This document shows positions 36,752 to 48,574 of a stretch of DNA of 64,000 nt, piece by piece. Each line of letters opens with the position of its first letter. Positions within the stretch are counted from its first letter, which is position 1. The notes beneath the pieces are model-generated. The model was not told where the DNA came from and searched no databases. It saw nothing but the letters and a program-made list of their open reading frames with translations. Source of the DNA: Myxococcales bacterium (GTDB taxonomy: Bacteria; Myxococcota_A; Polyangia; Haliangiales; Haliangiaceae). Position numbers and translations under genes: made by a program. The DNA lies in assembly GCA_016706545.1 (NCBI GenBank), contig JADJJK010000077.1, positions 1 to 64,000 of the forward strand, in the 5' to 3' direction.

Positions 36752-37597
36752 ATGCGCACCGTGGTCTACGGCCTGTGGACGTACTTGGAGTTCGCGGTTC
36801 TGGCTGCGGTGTTCGTGCCGATCATGGCGCTGTACTGGCTCCTGCGGCGCAAGGACCTGCGCGGACGCGGCTCGTGGATGCGGCGCTTTGGCCGCACCTG
36901 CGTGCGCGCCTCGCCGATCTGGCGCTTCCGCGTGGAAGGGCAGGCCCCGCAGGACATCGCGCGCGTCGCCTACGTGGTGGTGGCCAATCACGAGTCGAGC
37001 GCGGACCCGTTCCTGCTGTCCTGGCTGCCGTTCGACATGCGCTGGGTGGCCAAGGTCTCGCTGTTCAAGATCCCGGTCATCGGCTGGCTGCTGCGGCTGG
37101 GCGGCGACATCCGCCTCCTGCGCGGTAACGGCGACAGCGTCCGCGCGATGCTGGCCGAGGCCCAAGGCACGCTGGAGACCGGGCTGCCGGTGATGATCTT
37201 CCCGGAGGGCACGCGCTCCCCGGACGGCGCGCTGCAGCGCTTCAAGGACGGGGCGTTTCAGCTCGCGATCGACGCCGGCGTGCCGGTGTTGCCGCTGGCC
37301 ATCGAGGGCACGCGGGCGTGCCGCCCCAAGGGCTCGCTGTGGTTTGGCAGGGCGCACGCCGTGGTGCGCGTGCTGCCGCCCATCTCGACGGCAGGCATGA
37401 CCCGGGCGGAGGTGCCACGGCTGCGCGAGGCGACGCGCGCTTCGATCCGCGACGCGCTGGTGGAGATGCGCCAGCGCCCGGTGGAGATGGTGCCGGAGCC
37501 GGAGCTGTCGGTGGCGATCTCCGAGCTGGTGGCGGACATGGCCAGCGCGCTGGAGGCGGTGCAGCCCGCCGCCGCCGGGCAATCGTCCGGGTCGTAG
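36752..37597 (+). CDS. PlsC-family 1-acyl-sn-glycerol-3-phosphate acyltransferase
   Basis: The protein has 281 residues from the ATG at 36752. An N-terminal membrane helix (YLEFAVLAAVFVPIMALYWLL) anchors it at the inner membrane. Motif I is NHESSADPF (the His-x4-Asp catalytic pair). The central FPEGTRSPDGALQRFKDGAF is motif III, used to bind the phosphate of lysophosphatidate. VPVLPLAIEGT is motif IV. The family makes phosphatidic acid in phospholipid synthesis, though some members act on other lysolipids. It follows the kinase gene by ~190 bp on the same strand and has no evident functional link to it. Length is normal for the family plus a short C-terminal extension. Confidence 0.9.
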   Translation: MRTVVYGLWTYLEFAVLAAVFVPIMALYWLLRRKDLRGRGSWMRRFGRTCVRASPIWRFRVEGQAPQDIARVAYVVVANHESSADPFLLSWLPFDMRWVAKVSLFKIPVIGWLLRLGGDIRLLRGNGDSVRAMLAEAQGTLETGLPVMIFPEGTRSPDGALQRFKDGAFQLAIDAGVPVLPLAIEGTRACRPKGSLWFGRAHAVVRVLPPISTAGMTRAEVPRLREATRASIRDALVEMRQRPVEMVPEPELSVAISELVADMASALEAVQPAAAGQSSGS

Positions 37598-37854
37598 CCC
37601 GGGCGGCTCGCTGCCGCGGCCGGAGCCAGGCGAGCGACCATTGGCCGGGCCGCGAAGGAGCAGGGCAGGGCGAGGCCACCGGCAAGGAGACGGCAAGGCG
37701 ACGGCAGGGCGACGGCAAAACGGGCCGTTCCATGGGCGCGCCGCGAGCGTGGCGGTGATACCGTTGCCCGTCCCTGCGAGTTCTCCAGGCCGTGACTGCT
37801 GGCCTGGCAGGGGCGTGACCGCGCTTGCGCTTGCACGATCCTCGGTGCCCCGCG
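37598..37854. other. Intergenic with short GACGGCA repeats
   Basis: The 257 bp between the PlsC gene and the giant TPR gene contain a short array around 37679-37720 in which GACGGCAAGG/GACGGCAGGGC recurs at 11-12-bp spacing. I see no gene here. A promoter for the TPR gene should lie toward the right end. Confidence 0.4.
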
Positions 37855-40800
37855 ATGAACGACGACCCCGTTACCCTGCCTGTCGACGATCCTCTGGCGC
37901 GTCGCGTTGACGAGTTCCGCGAGAATCCGCAAGGCGGCGCGTTCGTGAGCCTGCGCGCGGAGCTGCGCGCGAACGGCCGCGGGGAGCTGCTGGCCGAGCT
38001 GTGCTCGTTCTGGGCGGCGCGCGACCCCAACCCCAAGTCCGCCGCGGAGGCGTGGTCCGAGGCGGGTGAGGTCCTCTATGTGATGGGCCTGGTCGACCCG
38101 GCCATCGAGCGGCTGCGGCTCGCGCTGGAGCTAGATCCGCTCAGCGAGCGGGCGGTGGATCGGCTGGTAGAGGCCTTGCTCGATCGCGGCGACGTGGCGG
38201 CGGCGGTGGAGCCCATCGAGCATGAGCTGGCGGAGCTGGGCAAGCGGGGCGAGGCCCGCCCGCGCAAGGGCGACCCGGTGGTCTTGCGCCGCGCCGAGCA
38301 GCACCGGCGCGCGGCCAAGCTGTGGAACGACTCGCTTGGTCGGGTGGACCGCGCGCTGTGGCACTGGCAGCAGGCGTGGCGGCTCGAGCCGCACCGCACC
38401 GACGCGCTGGAGGAGGCGCGCAACCTGTACGCCTCGCTGGGCGACGAGGCCATGGTCGCCAAGCTGTTTCGCGCCGAGCTGGAGGTGCTGGGCGCGGCGG
38501 GGCCTGCGGAGCGGCGGGCCCGGCTGCACTACGATCTTGGCAAGGCCGCGCTGCGCCGCAAGGACTTCACCGAGGCGGTGCAGCAGCTCGAAGAGGCGGT
38601 GCGGCTCGAGCCGCGGAGCACCCAGGTGCGCGAGGCGCTGGCCGAGGCGTACGCGCTGTCGGGGCGCGGGCCGGATGCGGCGCGGCGAGCCAGCGAGATC
38701 TTCGTGGAGCTGGGGCGCTCGCAGCTCGAGCGCGACGACGCCACCGGCATCCAGACGCTGCGGCGCGCGGTGGGCGTGGATCCGTCGTCGTCGAGCGGCA
38801 GCAAGGCGCTGGAGCAGGCGCTGTACACCGCGCGGCGCTGGCGCGACCTGGATCGCCTGCTGCAAGAGCGGCTGCTGCTGGTGGACAAGCCGGAGGAGCG
38901 CATGGCGATCCTCGCGCGCCGGGCCGAGCTGCTCCGCGGGCCGCTGCCAGAGCCCGAAGAGCTGGTGCGCGTGCTGGGCGAGCTGGTCGCGCTGGAAGGA
39001 CCGCGTGGCGCCTCCTCCGCCGAGCTGCGCCAGCTCCTGGCCGCGGCGCAGCGCCACGAGATCCTGGCGCAGCACCTGGAAGCCGAGATCGCGGCGATGC
39101 ACGAGGAGCCGGACGTCTCGCCGGAGGCGCTGGTGCGCGAGCTCCTGGAGCTGGCCACGCTGTATCGCGAGCACCTCAATGACCGGGACCGCGCCGCGGA
39201 GCTGTTGCACCAGGCGCTGACCGTGCTGCCCTCGCACGAGGAGGCGCTGGCGCGCTACATGGACCACTTCCGCGAGCAGCGGAACTGGCGCGGGCTGCTC
39301 GACCTGCTGGAGTTCTCGCTCGACAACGCGCGCGCCGCCGGGGCGCCGGCCGACGAGCTGGTGCAACGGCTCGAGGAGATCGCGCAGATCTCGGAGCTGC
39401 GCATCGGCGATATCCCCGGCGCTCGCAGCGCCTGGCAGCGGGTGGCAGAGCTCGCGCCCTCGAGCAGCAAGGCGGCCGAGGCGACGCGGCGGCTGACCGC
39501 GCGCTCCAAGATGTGGGAGCAGCTCGTGTCCTCGCTGGAGGCCGACGTGGCGTCCGCCGACGACGAGCTGACGCGGGTCGAGGCGATGCGCCGGATGGCG
39601 GTGACGTACCGCGAGCGGCAGATCGAGCCGCGGCGGGCCATCGAGGTGTACGAGCAGATCCTGGCCAACCACGCCGGCGACGAGGCCGCGCTCAAGGCGC
39701 TCCTGGAGCTGTACGAGCGCGAGGGCGATGACGCGGGCCTGGCGCACACCTTGCGGCGGCAGCTCGACGCCGAGGCTGGGCGGATGGCGCAGCAGCTCGC
39801 GGCGGTGGGCAAGCCGGTGGCCGCCGGCGAATCGGTGCGGGACTGGCCGGTGGCCAAGCGCGCCGAGCGGCTGACCGCGTTTCGCCGGCTGGCGCAGCTC
39901 TGCGAGACCCGGCTGGCCGACGTGGACGGCGTGGTGTTCGCTTGCAGCGGCGTGCTGGAGCTGTTGCCCGGCGACCGCGACGCGCTCGAGCGCATGGAGC
40001 GGGTGCTCGAGCGCGCGGGCGACGCGCGGCTCGAGCAGACGCTCGAGTACCACTGCTCGGTGGCGGCGAGCCCGGCCGAGCGGACCCGGCTCTTGCGGCG
40101 CCTGGCCAGGCTCGCGCAGGCGGCGGGCGACGACGCGGCCGCCCTCGATCGCTGGGAGCAGGCGGTGCGGGTCTCGCCGACCGACGCGGAGGCGCTGACC
40201 GCGCTGGCGGAGCTGTACCAGCGCACCGAGCGCTGGGCGCTGTTGGCCCAGGTGCTCGAGCGGATGGACGGCGGCCGGTCGCTGCCGGAGCCGGGCAGCG
40301 CGGAGGCCGCGGTGCGCGTGGGCGAGCTCGAGCGCTACGCCGAGATCGTGGACCATCGCCTGCACGACGCGGCGCGCGCGTCCAAGGCCTGGCAGCGGAT
40401 CCTGGAGCTGTCGCCCAAGCACGTGACCGCGCTGGGCGCGCTGGCCGAGCTGACCCGCGCCGCCGGCAAGTGGCGCGAGCTGGCGGCCATCCTCGATCAG
40501 CAGGTGCCGGTGCTCGCGGTCAGCGACCCGGAGCGCGCCACCGCGGTGGCGCTGGAGCAGGCCGCGCTGCTGGAGGAGCGGCTGGGCTCGCCGGTGGACG
40601 CGATCCGCGTGCTCGAGCTGGTCATCCGCGATCTCAACCCCAACCACGTCGCCGCGCACGCCGCGCTGCGCACCTTGCACGAGTCGCGGGGCGACTTTGA
40701 AGCGGCGGTGCGGGTGGCCGAGCGCGAGCTGTACCTGGCCACCGATCCGGCGCAGAAGATCGCCATCGGGCTGGAGATCGGCGCGGTGTGCCGCGACCGG

Positions 40801-43800
40801 CTGGGCAACCCGACCCGCGCGCTGCAGGCGTTCGAGCGCGTGCTCACCGTCGACGAAGCGCAGGGCGCGGCGCTGGCCGCGGCCGCCGAGCTGCACGCCA
40901 GGCTTGGCCGCCATCGCGATCAGGTGCGCCTGCTGGAGCGGCTCTTGCCGGCGATGACCGACCGAGATGAGCGGCGCGATCTGCAACATCGCATCGCGCA
41001 CGTCACCGCGGAGCAGCTCGGCGATCCGCGCGGCGCGCTGCGCTGGTGGCGCGCGGCACACCTGGAGGCGCCGGACGCCGGCAGCTTCACGGATGTGCGC
41101 CGCGCCGCGGAGCAATATGGGCTGTGGAAGGAGCTGGCGGAGGCCTATGTCGAAGAGCGACGCCGGCTGGGTGGCGTCGACGGCACGGCGGATCGCGCGG
41201 CGTTCGTGCGCGCGAGCCGGGAGCTGGCGCAGGTGGTGGAGCGCCGGCTCGGCGACCGCACGCGCGCCATCGGCGTGCTGCTGGAGGCGCTGACGGTGGC
41301 GCCGCGCGAGTCCGAGCTCCTGGTCGAGATCGAGCGGCTCGCCACCGAGGGCGACGTCAAGCCGCAGTGGAAGATGCTGCTCGACGCCTACGACGTGGTG
41401 GCCAGCGCCGGCAACGTGGCGCAGCGGGTCGCGATGCTGCGTCGGCGCGCGCGCGTGTTCGACGAGCACCTGGGCGACGCCAAGAGCGCGATGGTGGAGC
41501 TCTTGGCGGCGTTCGCCTGGGAGCCAGAGCGAGAGGAGCTGCGGGTCAGCCTGTACGAGGTGGCGGCGCGCGCGCGCGCGTGGAACGAGCTGGTCTCGGT
41601 GGAGGCGGCGCTCGCCGAGCGCGCGGTCACCACCACCGCGCGGCTGGAGGCGCTGCGGCGCAAGGCGCACCTCGTCGAGGAACATCAGAAGGACGCGCCG
41701 CGCGCGTTCCGCTGTCACCTGGTGACGCTGCTGCTCGACCCCGACAACGCCGAGACCTCCTCGCACCTGTGGCGGCTGGCTCGTATCATCGGCCGCTACC
41801 GCGAGGCGGACCGCTCGCCGCAGCCCGAGCCGGCCGCCGCGGCGACCCACAGCGAGCAGGTGATCGCGGAGCTGGGCGGGGCCGGCGCCGGCAGCGACGA
41901 GCCGCGCGCTGCGCAGCCGGTCGCGGCAGCTGGCGCAGCGCCTGGCGCGGCCTTCGGCGCGGCAGACGCGATGGCGCAAGGCGACGCGGGGCTCGCGCGG
42001 CAAGGCGCGCCCGGTCGGCACGATGCGCCGGGCCAGCCAGGCGTGCCCAGGGGGCCCACCGGCTATGGCGCGGGCGCGCGAGTGGCGCGGCCGGCGCGGC
42101 TCATGACCGAGGAGCTCTCCGACTCGGACCTCGGCGGCTTGACCTCCGTCGACGTGGCGGCGCACACCTCCGCGACGTTGCGGGTGGGCGACTCCACGCA
42201 GCCCATCGACCTGGCCGAGATGGAGATGTCGGAGACCGAGGTGCGGCCGTCGTCCGTCGACGTGGGCACGGCGCCGATGATGGCGCCCTCCGAGCCAGCG
42301 CGGGCACCTGCCGCGGTGGACAGCACGATGGAGCTGTCGGTGGGCGATCTGTCGGTCGCCGGGGCCGCGACCGCGGCCCGGGCGTCGTCGCCGCCCACAG
42401 GCGAGCTCGCGCAGCCGGCGACGCCCTCGATCTTCGCCAAGGCGAGCGCGGGTTCGCGGCCAGCGGGCAGCCTGCCATCGGTGCCCGCGGCGATGACCGG
42501 CTCGGCGGCTGGCGCTGCGACCGGCGCGCCGTCCTCCACCGTCGGCGCGCCTGCGTCGATCTTCTCCTCCAGCGTCGCGCCGCTCGCCGGCGCCGGCAAG
42601 GCGGAGCCTGCAGCGGGCACGCCGCCGTCCATCTTCTCCGCGGCGGCGCGCTCCCTTCCTTCCATCGCGCCGTCGGCTGGCTCGGGCGCCGCGCTCGGGG
42701 GCGCGCGTTCAAGCCCACTGTCCCCACCGGGCCCACCGTCTCCACCGGGCCCGTCGTCCCCATCGTCTCCGCCGGGCCCACCACCGCCACCCTCGAGCAA
42801 ACTGCCGCCGCCGCCGCCTCGTCCGCCGCAGATCCGGCCTGGCCGTCCGGCGCCGCCGCCGGCGCCGCGCAAGGCGCAGGCCCAGGTGCGCAAGACGCCG
42901 CTGCCGAGCGTGCCGGCCGGCTCGTTCGATTCGCCGTGGGAAGAGCTGGCGCTCGCCTACGAAGGGCTGCCAGCGGCCGACGCTGCGGCGGGGCTGCGCT
43001 GGCTCTACCGCGCCGCCGAGATCTGGGAGACCGGCAGCAAGGACGTGGCGCGCGCGTTCGAGACCCTGGCGCGCGCGTTCGACGTGGCCAAGCAGCTACG
43101 GCGCGACGGCGGCGGCAGCGGCGCGGACGCCGAGGTGCGCGCGCGGCTGCACCGGGTGGCGCACGATCACGGCGCCTGGGATCGGCTCGCCTCGCTGTAC
43201 GAGGCGCTGGCGGAGCACGCCGAGAGCGCCGCCGAGGCCGGCGAGCTGCTGGTGGAGGTCGCCAAGCTGCGCGCCGAGCAAGGGCGGCTGCGCGAGGCCG
43301 AGGCGGTGCTGCGGCGCGTGCTGGGCATTCGACCCGACGACGATGACGCTCGCCAGCGGCTGGAGGGCCTGTACCGCCAGGAGGGTCGCTGGGTGGAGCT
43401 CGCCGCCTCGCTGGAGGAGCGCACCGATCCGCGGCTGGGCACCGCGGCGCCGGAGCAGGAGCGGGCTGGGCTCTTGCGAGAGCTGGCGGCGCTGTACATC
43501 GACCGCCTGTCGCGACCGCACGACGCCATCGACACGCTGGAGCGGCTGCGCACGATCTCGCCGACCGACACCGCCGTGCTGACCCGGCTGGCCGAGCTGT
43601 TTGGCACCGTCGGGCGCTGGAGCAAGGCCATCGAGATGCAGACCCGCGTGGTCGAGGTGACCGACGACGCGCACCTGGCGCGCGAGGCGCTGCGGCGGGT
43701 CGCGGCGATCTACGAGCAGGAGCTCGAGCTGCCGGACCGCGCGATGGACGCGCACCGCCAGATCGTGGCGTCCTGGCCCGATGACGCCGCGTCGTGGGCG

Positions 43801-46800
43801 GCGCTGGACGCGCTCTACGCGCAGAACGCGCGCTGGACGGACCTGGCCGACGTGTTGCGGCGGCGGGCCGGGCTTGGCGCGCGAGCCAGCCGAGCGCGTC
43901 AAGCTGCTGTCGCGGCGCGCGCAGATCTTGCTGGAGTGGCTGGACTCCGCCGAGGAAGCGGCGGCGGCGCTGCGGCACGCTCGCACCATCGCGCCCCAGG
44001 ATCCGGAGCTGGCCGAGCAGCTCGTGACCGCGCTGGTGCGCGCCGATCGAGGCCGCGAGGCCGCGGCCATCCTCGAGGACCGCATCGAGGCGGCGGCGGA
44101 CGCCGGGGCGGCGCGCGGCGAGGTGGCCGCGCTGCACATCCGCCTGGCGCAGCTCCGGCTCGAGCGGCTGACGGACGTGGCCGGCGCGCGGGCGGCGCTC
44201 GACGCCGCGCTGTCGCTGGTGCCGGAGCACCCGACCGCGCTGACCTTGTACACCCAGCTCGCGTCGCCAGACGACGACCCGGCTGCGTTCGCGGAGGCCA
44301 AGCTGCGCGAAGCGGAGGGCACCCGCGACGATGACGTGCGGATCGACGCGCTGATGGCCGCCGGCGAGGTGCTGCGTGATCGCGTGCAGGACGTCAGCGC
44401 GGCGCGCGCCGCGTTCGAGCGCGTGCTGACGCTGCGGCCCTATCACTCCGACGCCACCTGGGCGCTGGCGGGGCTGGTCGAGAAGGGCGGCGATCCGGAC
44501 GCCGCGGCGCGCCTCCTCGAGAACCGGCTCGGCACGCCGGAGCTGCCGGCCGCGGAGAAGGCGCGCATCTTGACGCAGCTCGCGGCGCTGAGCCGCGCGG
44601 CCGGCGTGGAGCCGGCGGCGGAGCGGCACCTGCTGGAGGCGCTGGCCGTGGTGCCAGAGCACCTGCCGGCGGTGGTGGCGCTGGCGGACTTCTACGCCGA
44701 TCGCGAGCGCTGGGAGGACCTGGAGGCGTTCCTGCGCGAGGTGCTCGACGGGGAGCTTCTGGCGGCGGCGCCGGCGGCGCTGACCGCCGACCTGCAGCGC
44801 CGGCTGGCGCACGCCTTCGAGCGGCTGGGCCGCGACGAGGAGGCGTATCAGACCCTGCTGGCCGCCGACCGGCTGGATCGCGGCCACTTGCTCATCAAGC
44901 TGGCGCTGGGAGAGAACCGGTACAAGGCGCGGCGCTGGCGCGAGGCGGCGCTGCACCTGGCCACCCTGGGTGGCCACGAGGAGGCCGCGCGCTATCCGCA
45001 GGAGGTCGCGCAGGGCCTCTATCACGCGGCGCTCGCGGAGATCCGCAGCTTGCGTCCGGAGAAGGCGCAGCCCCTGTACCAGAAGGCGCTCGAGCTCAAG
45101 CCCAACTTCGCGCCAGCCTTGCAGGCCATGGCCGAGATCGCGATGGAGCAGGGCGATCATCGCCAGGCGTCCGATCTGTTGACCCGGCAGGCCGCGGCCA
45201 CCGATGACCCGGCGGAGAAGCTGCGGCTCTACGAGGCGCTCGGCGACATGGCGCTGATGATGCTGAACGATCGCGCGCGCGCGCGCACCTGCTTCGCGGC
45301 GGCGGTGGGGGCGGCCAAGCCCATCGAGGCGCGGCACGTCCCGCTGCTCGAGAAGCTCCTGGCATGCCAGGAGCACCTGCGAGATCTGGCGGGCGCGGCG
45401 CGGACCGCCGAGCTGTGGGCGGCCTTTGGCGCCAGCGGCGCCGAGCGCTGCGCCAGGTACCTGCGGGCGGCGCGGGACTACCAGACGCTCGGCGAGCTGG
45501 CGCGCGCGCGCGCGGCGGCAGAGCGCGCGGTGGACGCGGACCCCTACGACCTGGCGGCGGTGGACCTGGCCTCCGAGCTGGCGCTGCAGGGAGATGATCC
45601 GGATCTGGCCGCCGAGCTGCTGGGCCGCGCGCTGTCGAGCAAGGACGACGCTCAGCCGCTCTTGCGCTCCATGCTCTCGACGCGGCTTGGCGCGGTGCGG
45701 CTCGGGCGCGGCGATCTCAAGCGCGCGCGGCAGGCGCTGGAGCGCGCGATCTCGCTCTCGCCGGAGTCCCAAGGGGCCACGGCCGCGCGGCGTACCATGG
45801 TGGAGCTGATGCGGCGCGAGGACCGCGCGGACCGTGACGAGCGCGCCGACCGCGCGGACCGTGACGAGCGCGCCGACCGCGCGGATCGCGACCGCGCTGA
45901 TCGCGACGACCCCAGCGGCGAGACCCGCGAGCTCGCGCGCGCGGCCCGGCGCCACGTCATGGCGGACTTCTTGCGCTCGGTGGCCCACGCCACCGGCGCG
46001 GTGTCCGATCTGGTCGAGTGGGCCGGCGAGCTGCGGCGCGGCGACGCCGGCGAGCTCGGTCGCGACGCGCTGGAGGTGGCGATCGGCGCCGGGCACGCGC
46101 CAGACGTGCATCAGTCCGCGTTTCTCGCCGTCCACAAGAGCCCGGCGCTGCGCGCGGAGGAGCCGTACCGTAGCACCCTGCGCGCGGCCGACCTGGCCAT
46201 GTTCGAGCCGCCGCACCCGCTGACCGCGCTGGGCCTGGCGCTGTTCGACGCCGCGCCGCAGCTCTGGCCCGAGGGCGCGGAGGTGCTGGCCCGCGTCGGC
46301 CTCACCGCGCAGCAGCGCGTCCCCGCCACCTCCCACGCTGACGCGGTGGCGATGTGGCCGCGGCTCACCACCGCGGTGGGCGCTGGCGCCAGCGTGTTGT
46401 ACCTGCGCGAGGAGCCCGGCGGCCCCGATGTGGAGGTGGTGTGCGGCGCCACCATCGTGGTGGTGCTGGGGCCGCGCATGGTCGGCGCCTCGGCGCCGCC
46501 GCCGGCCGAGATGCGCGCGATCCTGGCGCGGGCCGCGGCGCTCACCCGACCCGAGCACCTGGTGTTCTCCGGCTTGCCCAGCCCCGAGCTTGCCCGCCTC
46601 ATCGCGGCGTGCGCGCGCCTGTTTGGCCCGCCGCCGCTGCGGCAAGCGGCGCAGCGCTTCGTCTTCGACGCGGACGTGCAGCGCGCCTACGAGGACATGA
46701 TCCGCAGCGCGCTGCCGGTCAAGCTGCGCACCCGCATCGAGGAGGCGCTGGCGAGCCCCGCGCTCGGCGAGCTGGATCTGGCGGGCGCCATCAGCGCCAG

Positions 46801-46960
46801 CACGCGCGCCGCGGATTGCATGGCGCTGGCGCTGGGCACCGACCTGGCCGCGGTGGTCAAGGTGGTGACCGCGCGGGGGGACAGCCCGGCGCACCTGGTC
46901 AAGGCGCTGGCGCACCCGGGCTGGGCCGCCACCCGCGCGCGTCTGCGCACCGGCAAGTAG
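37855..46960 (+). CDS. Giant tetratricopeptide-repeat protein (~3,030 residues), one frameshift at ~43,878
   Basis: The ATG at 37855 opens a frame to 44334, but meaningful coding leaves it near 43878 and continues in another frame to the TAG at 46960. Reading GCTGGCGCG instead of GCTTGGCGCG joins ADVLRRRAGL to AREPAERVKLLSRR perfectly, so one extra T explains the break. TPR-like helical pairs of ~34-40 residues fill ~1-1,310 and ~1,690-2,620, with motifs such as AIERLRLALELDP, AIEVYEQILANHAGDEAAL and RAFERVLTVDEA. A disordered Ala/Pro-rich region (~1,310-1,690) with long Pro runs separates the blocks. A RADRDERAD repeat lies around 45828-45905, and a globular tail follows. No signal peptide or membrane helix. 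Such giant TPR scaffolds are common in Myxococcota; partners unknown. An HKDC-like enzymatic motif is not seen. Confidence 0.82.
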
Positions 46961-46990
46961 CCCGGCGCGCCGCAGGTCCTGCCGGACGCA

Positions 46991-47009
46991 GCCCCGGCGC
47001 AGCCGGGGC
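46991..47009. terminator. Hairpin between convergent TPR and pyk genes
   Basis: GCCCCGGC, loop GCA, GCCGGGGC: a perfect 8-bp GC stem in the 74-bp gap between two convergent stop codons. There is no T-run on either strand, so it would act as a transcription-ending or RNA-protecting hairpin for either gene rather than as a classical intrinsic terminator. Confidence 0.6.
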
Positions 47010-47034
47010 CTCGGCGCGCCCGGCGCCGGGGGCG

Positions 47035-48450
47035 CTAGGCGATCTGGTGGATCTTGAGCATGTTGGTCTGCAGCCCGGAGCCCACCGGCACGCTCATGGT
47101 GATGCACACGCTGTCGCCGCGCTTGGCGAGCTGCTGCGAGATCAGCGCGTCCTCCACCTGCTCGATCAGCTCCTCGGTCGAGGCCGAGGTGCCGATCAGC
47201 ATCGGGCGCACGCCCCAGATCGCCGCCAGCCGGCGATAGGTCACCGTGTTGGAGGTCAGCGCGACGATCTGCGCCTCCGGCCGGTACTCGCTGAGCAGCC
47301 GCACCACGCCGCCCGAGCCGGTCACCGCGGCGATGACCTTGATCTTCATCGCGTGGGACGCCGTCACCGCGGCGTGGGCGATGGCGTTGGCCGGGACCGC
47401 CAGCTCGATGATGGGCGACTCGATGTTCTGCCGGTAGTACGTGCTGTGCTCGACCTCCGTGATGATGCGCGCCATCGTTCGCACCGCCTCCACGGGGTTG
47501 TGGCCGGAGGCCGTCTCACCGGACAGCATGAGCGCGTCGGTGCCGTCGAGCACGGCGTTGGCCACGTCGGAGGCCTCCGCGCGGGTAGGCCGCGGCTGGG
47601 TGATCATCGACTCCAGCATCTGGGTGGCGGTGATCACGATCTTGCCGCGCCGGTTGGTCTCCGAGATGATGCGCTTTTGCCACAGCGGCACCTTCTCTGG
47701 GCCAAGCTCGACCCCCAGATCTCCACGCGCCACCATGATGCCGTCAGCGGCGTCGATGATCTCGCTCAGGCGGGTCAGGGCCTGCGGCTTCTCGACCTTG
47801 GCGATCACCGGGATCGACACCCCGTCGGTGGTGAGCAGCTTCTTGGCCTCGACGACGTCCTCGGCGCGCCGCACGAAGGACAGCGCCACGTAGTCCACGT
47901 TGTGGCGCAGCGCGAACAGGATGTCGGTGCGGTCTTTCTCTGACAGCGCGGGCGCCGAGACGTCCACCCCCGGCAAGTTGATGCCCTTGTTGTTCTTGAG
48001 CACGCCGCCTGCCACCACGATGGTCTTGACCTCGCGGTCGAGCACCTGGGTCACCGCCAGCGACAGGTATCCATCATCGAGCAAGATCTGGTCGCCGACG
48101 CGGACGTCGTGCAAGAGGCCGGCGTAGCTGGTGGACACGCGGTGCTCGTCGCCCATCACGGAGGTGTCCGTGGTGATCGTGAACTCGGCCCCGGGCCGCA
48201 GGTCGATCTGGCCCTGGGCAAAGCGGCCCACCCGGATCTTGGGGCCTTGCAGGTCCAGGAGCACCGCGACCGCGCGCGCGCGCTTCTCCGATTCAGCGCG
48301 CACCGCGAGCAGCACCTTCAGGTGGTCCTCATGGGTGCCGTGCGAGAAATTCAGACGAACCACGCTCATCCCCGAGTCCATCAACTCACCAATGCGTTCT
48401 GGAGAGGACGAAGCGGGCCCGAGCGTACAGACGATCTTGGCACGAGGCAT
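47035..48450 (-). CDS. pyk: Pyruvate kinase
   Basis: The enzyme transfers phosphate from phosphoenolpyruvate to ADP, the last step of glycolysis. The ATG at 48450 begins MPRAKIVCTLGPASSSPERI, the normal family start; the open frame extends further upstream without domain content. The protein has 471 residues, the usual length. The barrel shows VVRLNFSHG (substrate and potassium contacts), LLDLQGPKIR, the B-domain between ~70 and 165, VIAKVEKPQAL (catalytic Lys-Glu), MVARGDLGVE, and ITATQMLESM with LSGETASG. The C-terminal allosteric domain carries IAAVTGSGGVVRLLSEYRP. It is convergent with the TPR gene and divergent from the nucleotidase operon, and transcribed singly. Confidence 0.97.
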   Translation of the reverse strand: MPRAKIVCTLGPASSSPERIGELMDSGMSVVRLNFSHGTHEDHLKVLLAVRAESEKRARAVAVLLDLQGPKIRVGRFAQGQIDLRPGAEFTITTDTSVMGDEHRVSTSYAGLLHDVRVGDQILLDDGYLSLAVTQVLDREVKTIVVAGGVLKNNKGINLPGVDVSAPALSEKDRTDILFALRHNVDYVALSFVRRAEDVVEAKKLLTTDGVSIPVIAKVEKPQALTRLSEIIDAADGIMVARGDLGVELGPEKVPLWQKRIISETNRRGKIVITATQMLESMITQPRPTRAEASDVANAVLDGTDALMLSGETASGHNPVEAVRTMARIITEVEHSTYYRQNIESPIIELAVPANAIAHAAVTASHAMKIKVIAAVTGSGGVVRLLSEYRPEAQIVALTSNTVTYRRLAAIWGVRPMLIGTSASTEELIEQVEDALISQQLAKRGDSVCITMSVPVGSGLQTNMLKIHQIA

Positions 48451-48574
48451 CGGGCGGCAGTAGACCACAACCACCGCCGTCACGGGGCGCGAGGCACGCA
48501 ATCGAAATGTCGCGAGCCGGGTTACCGAAAGCCCTTGCGCAATTGGCGCCGGGCTCGGTATACGGACCTCGACG

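Noticed and set aside
38131..47107. Minus-strand open frames of more than 1,300 and 1,600 codons opposite the TPR gene
   Set aside because: These are shadows produced by third-position GC bias; translations are Arg/Gln/His-rich, without signals or families.
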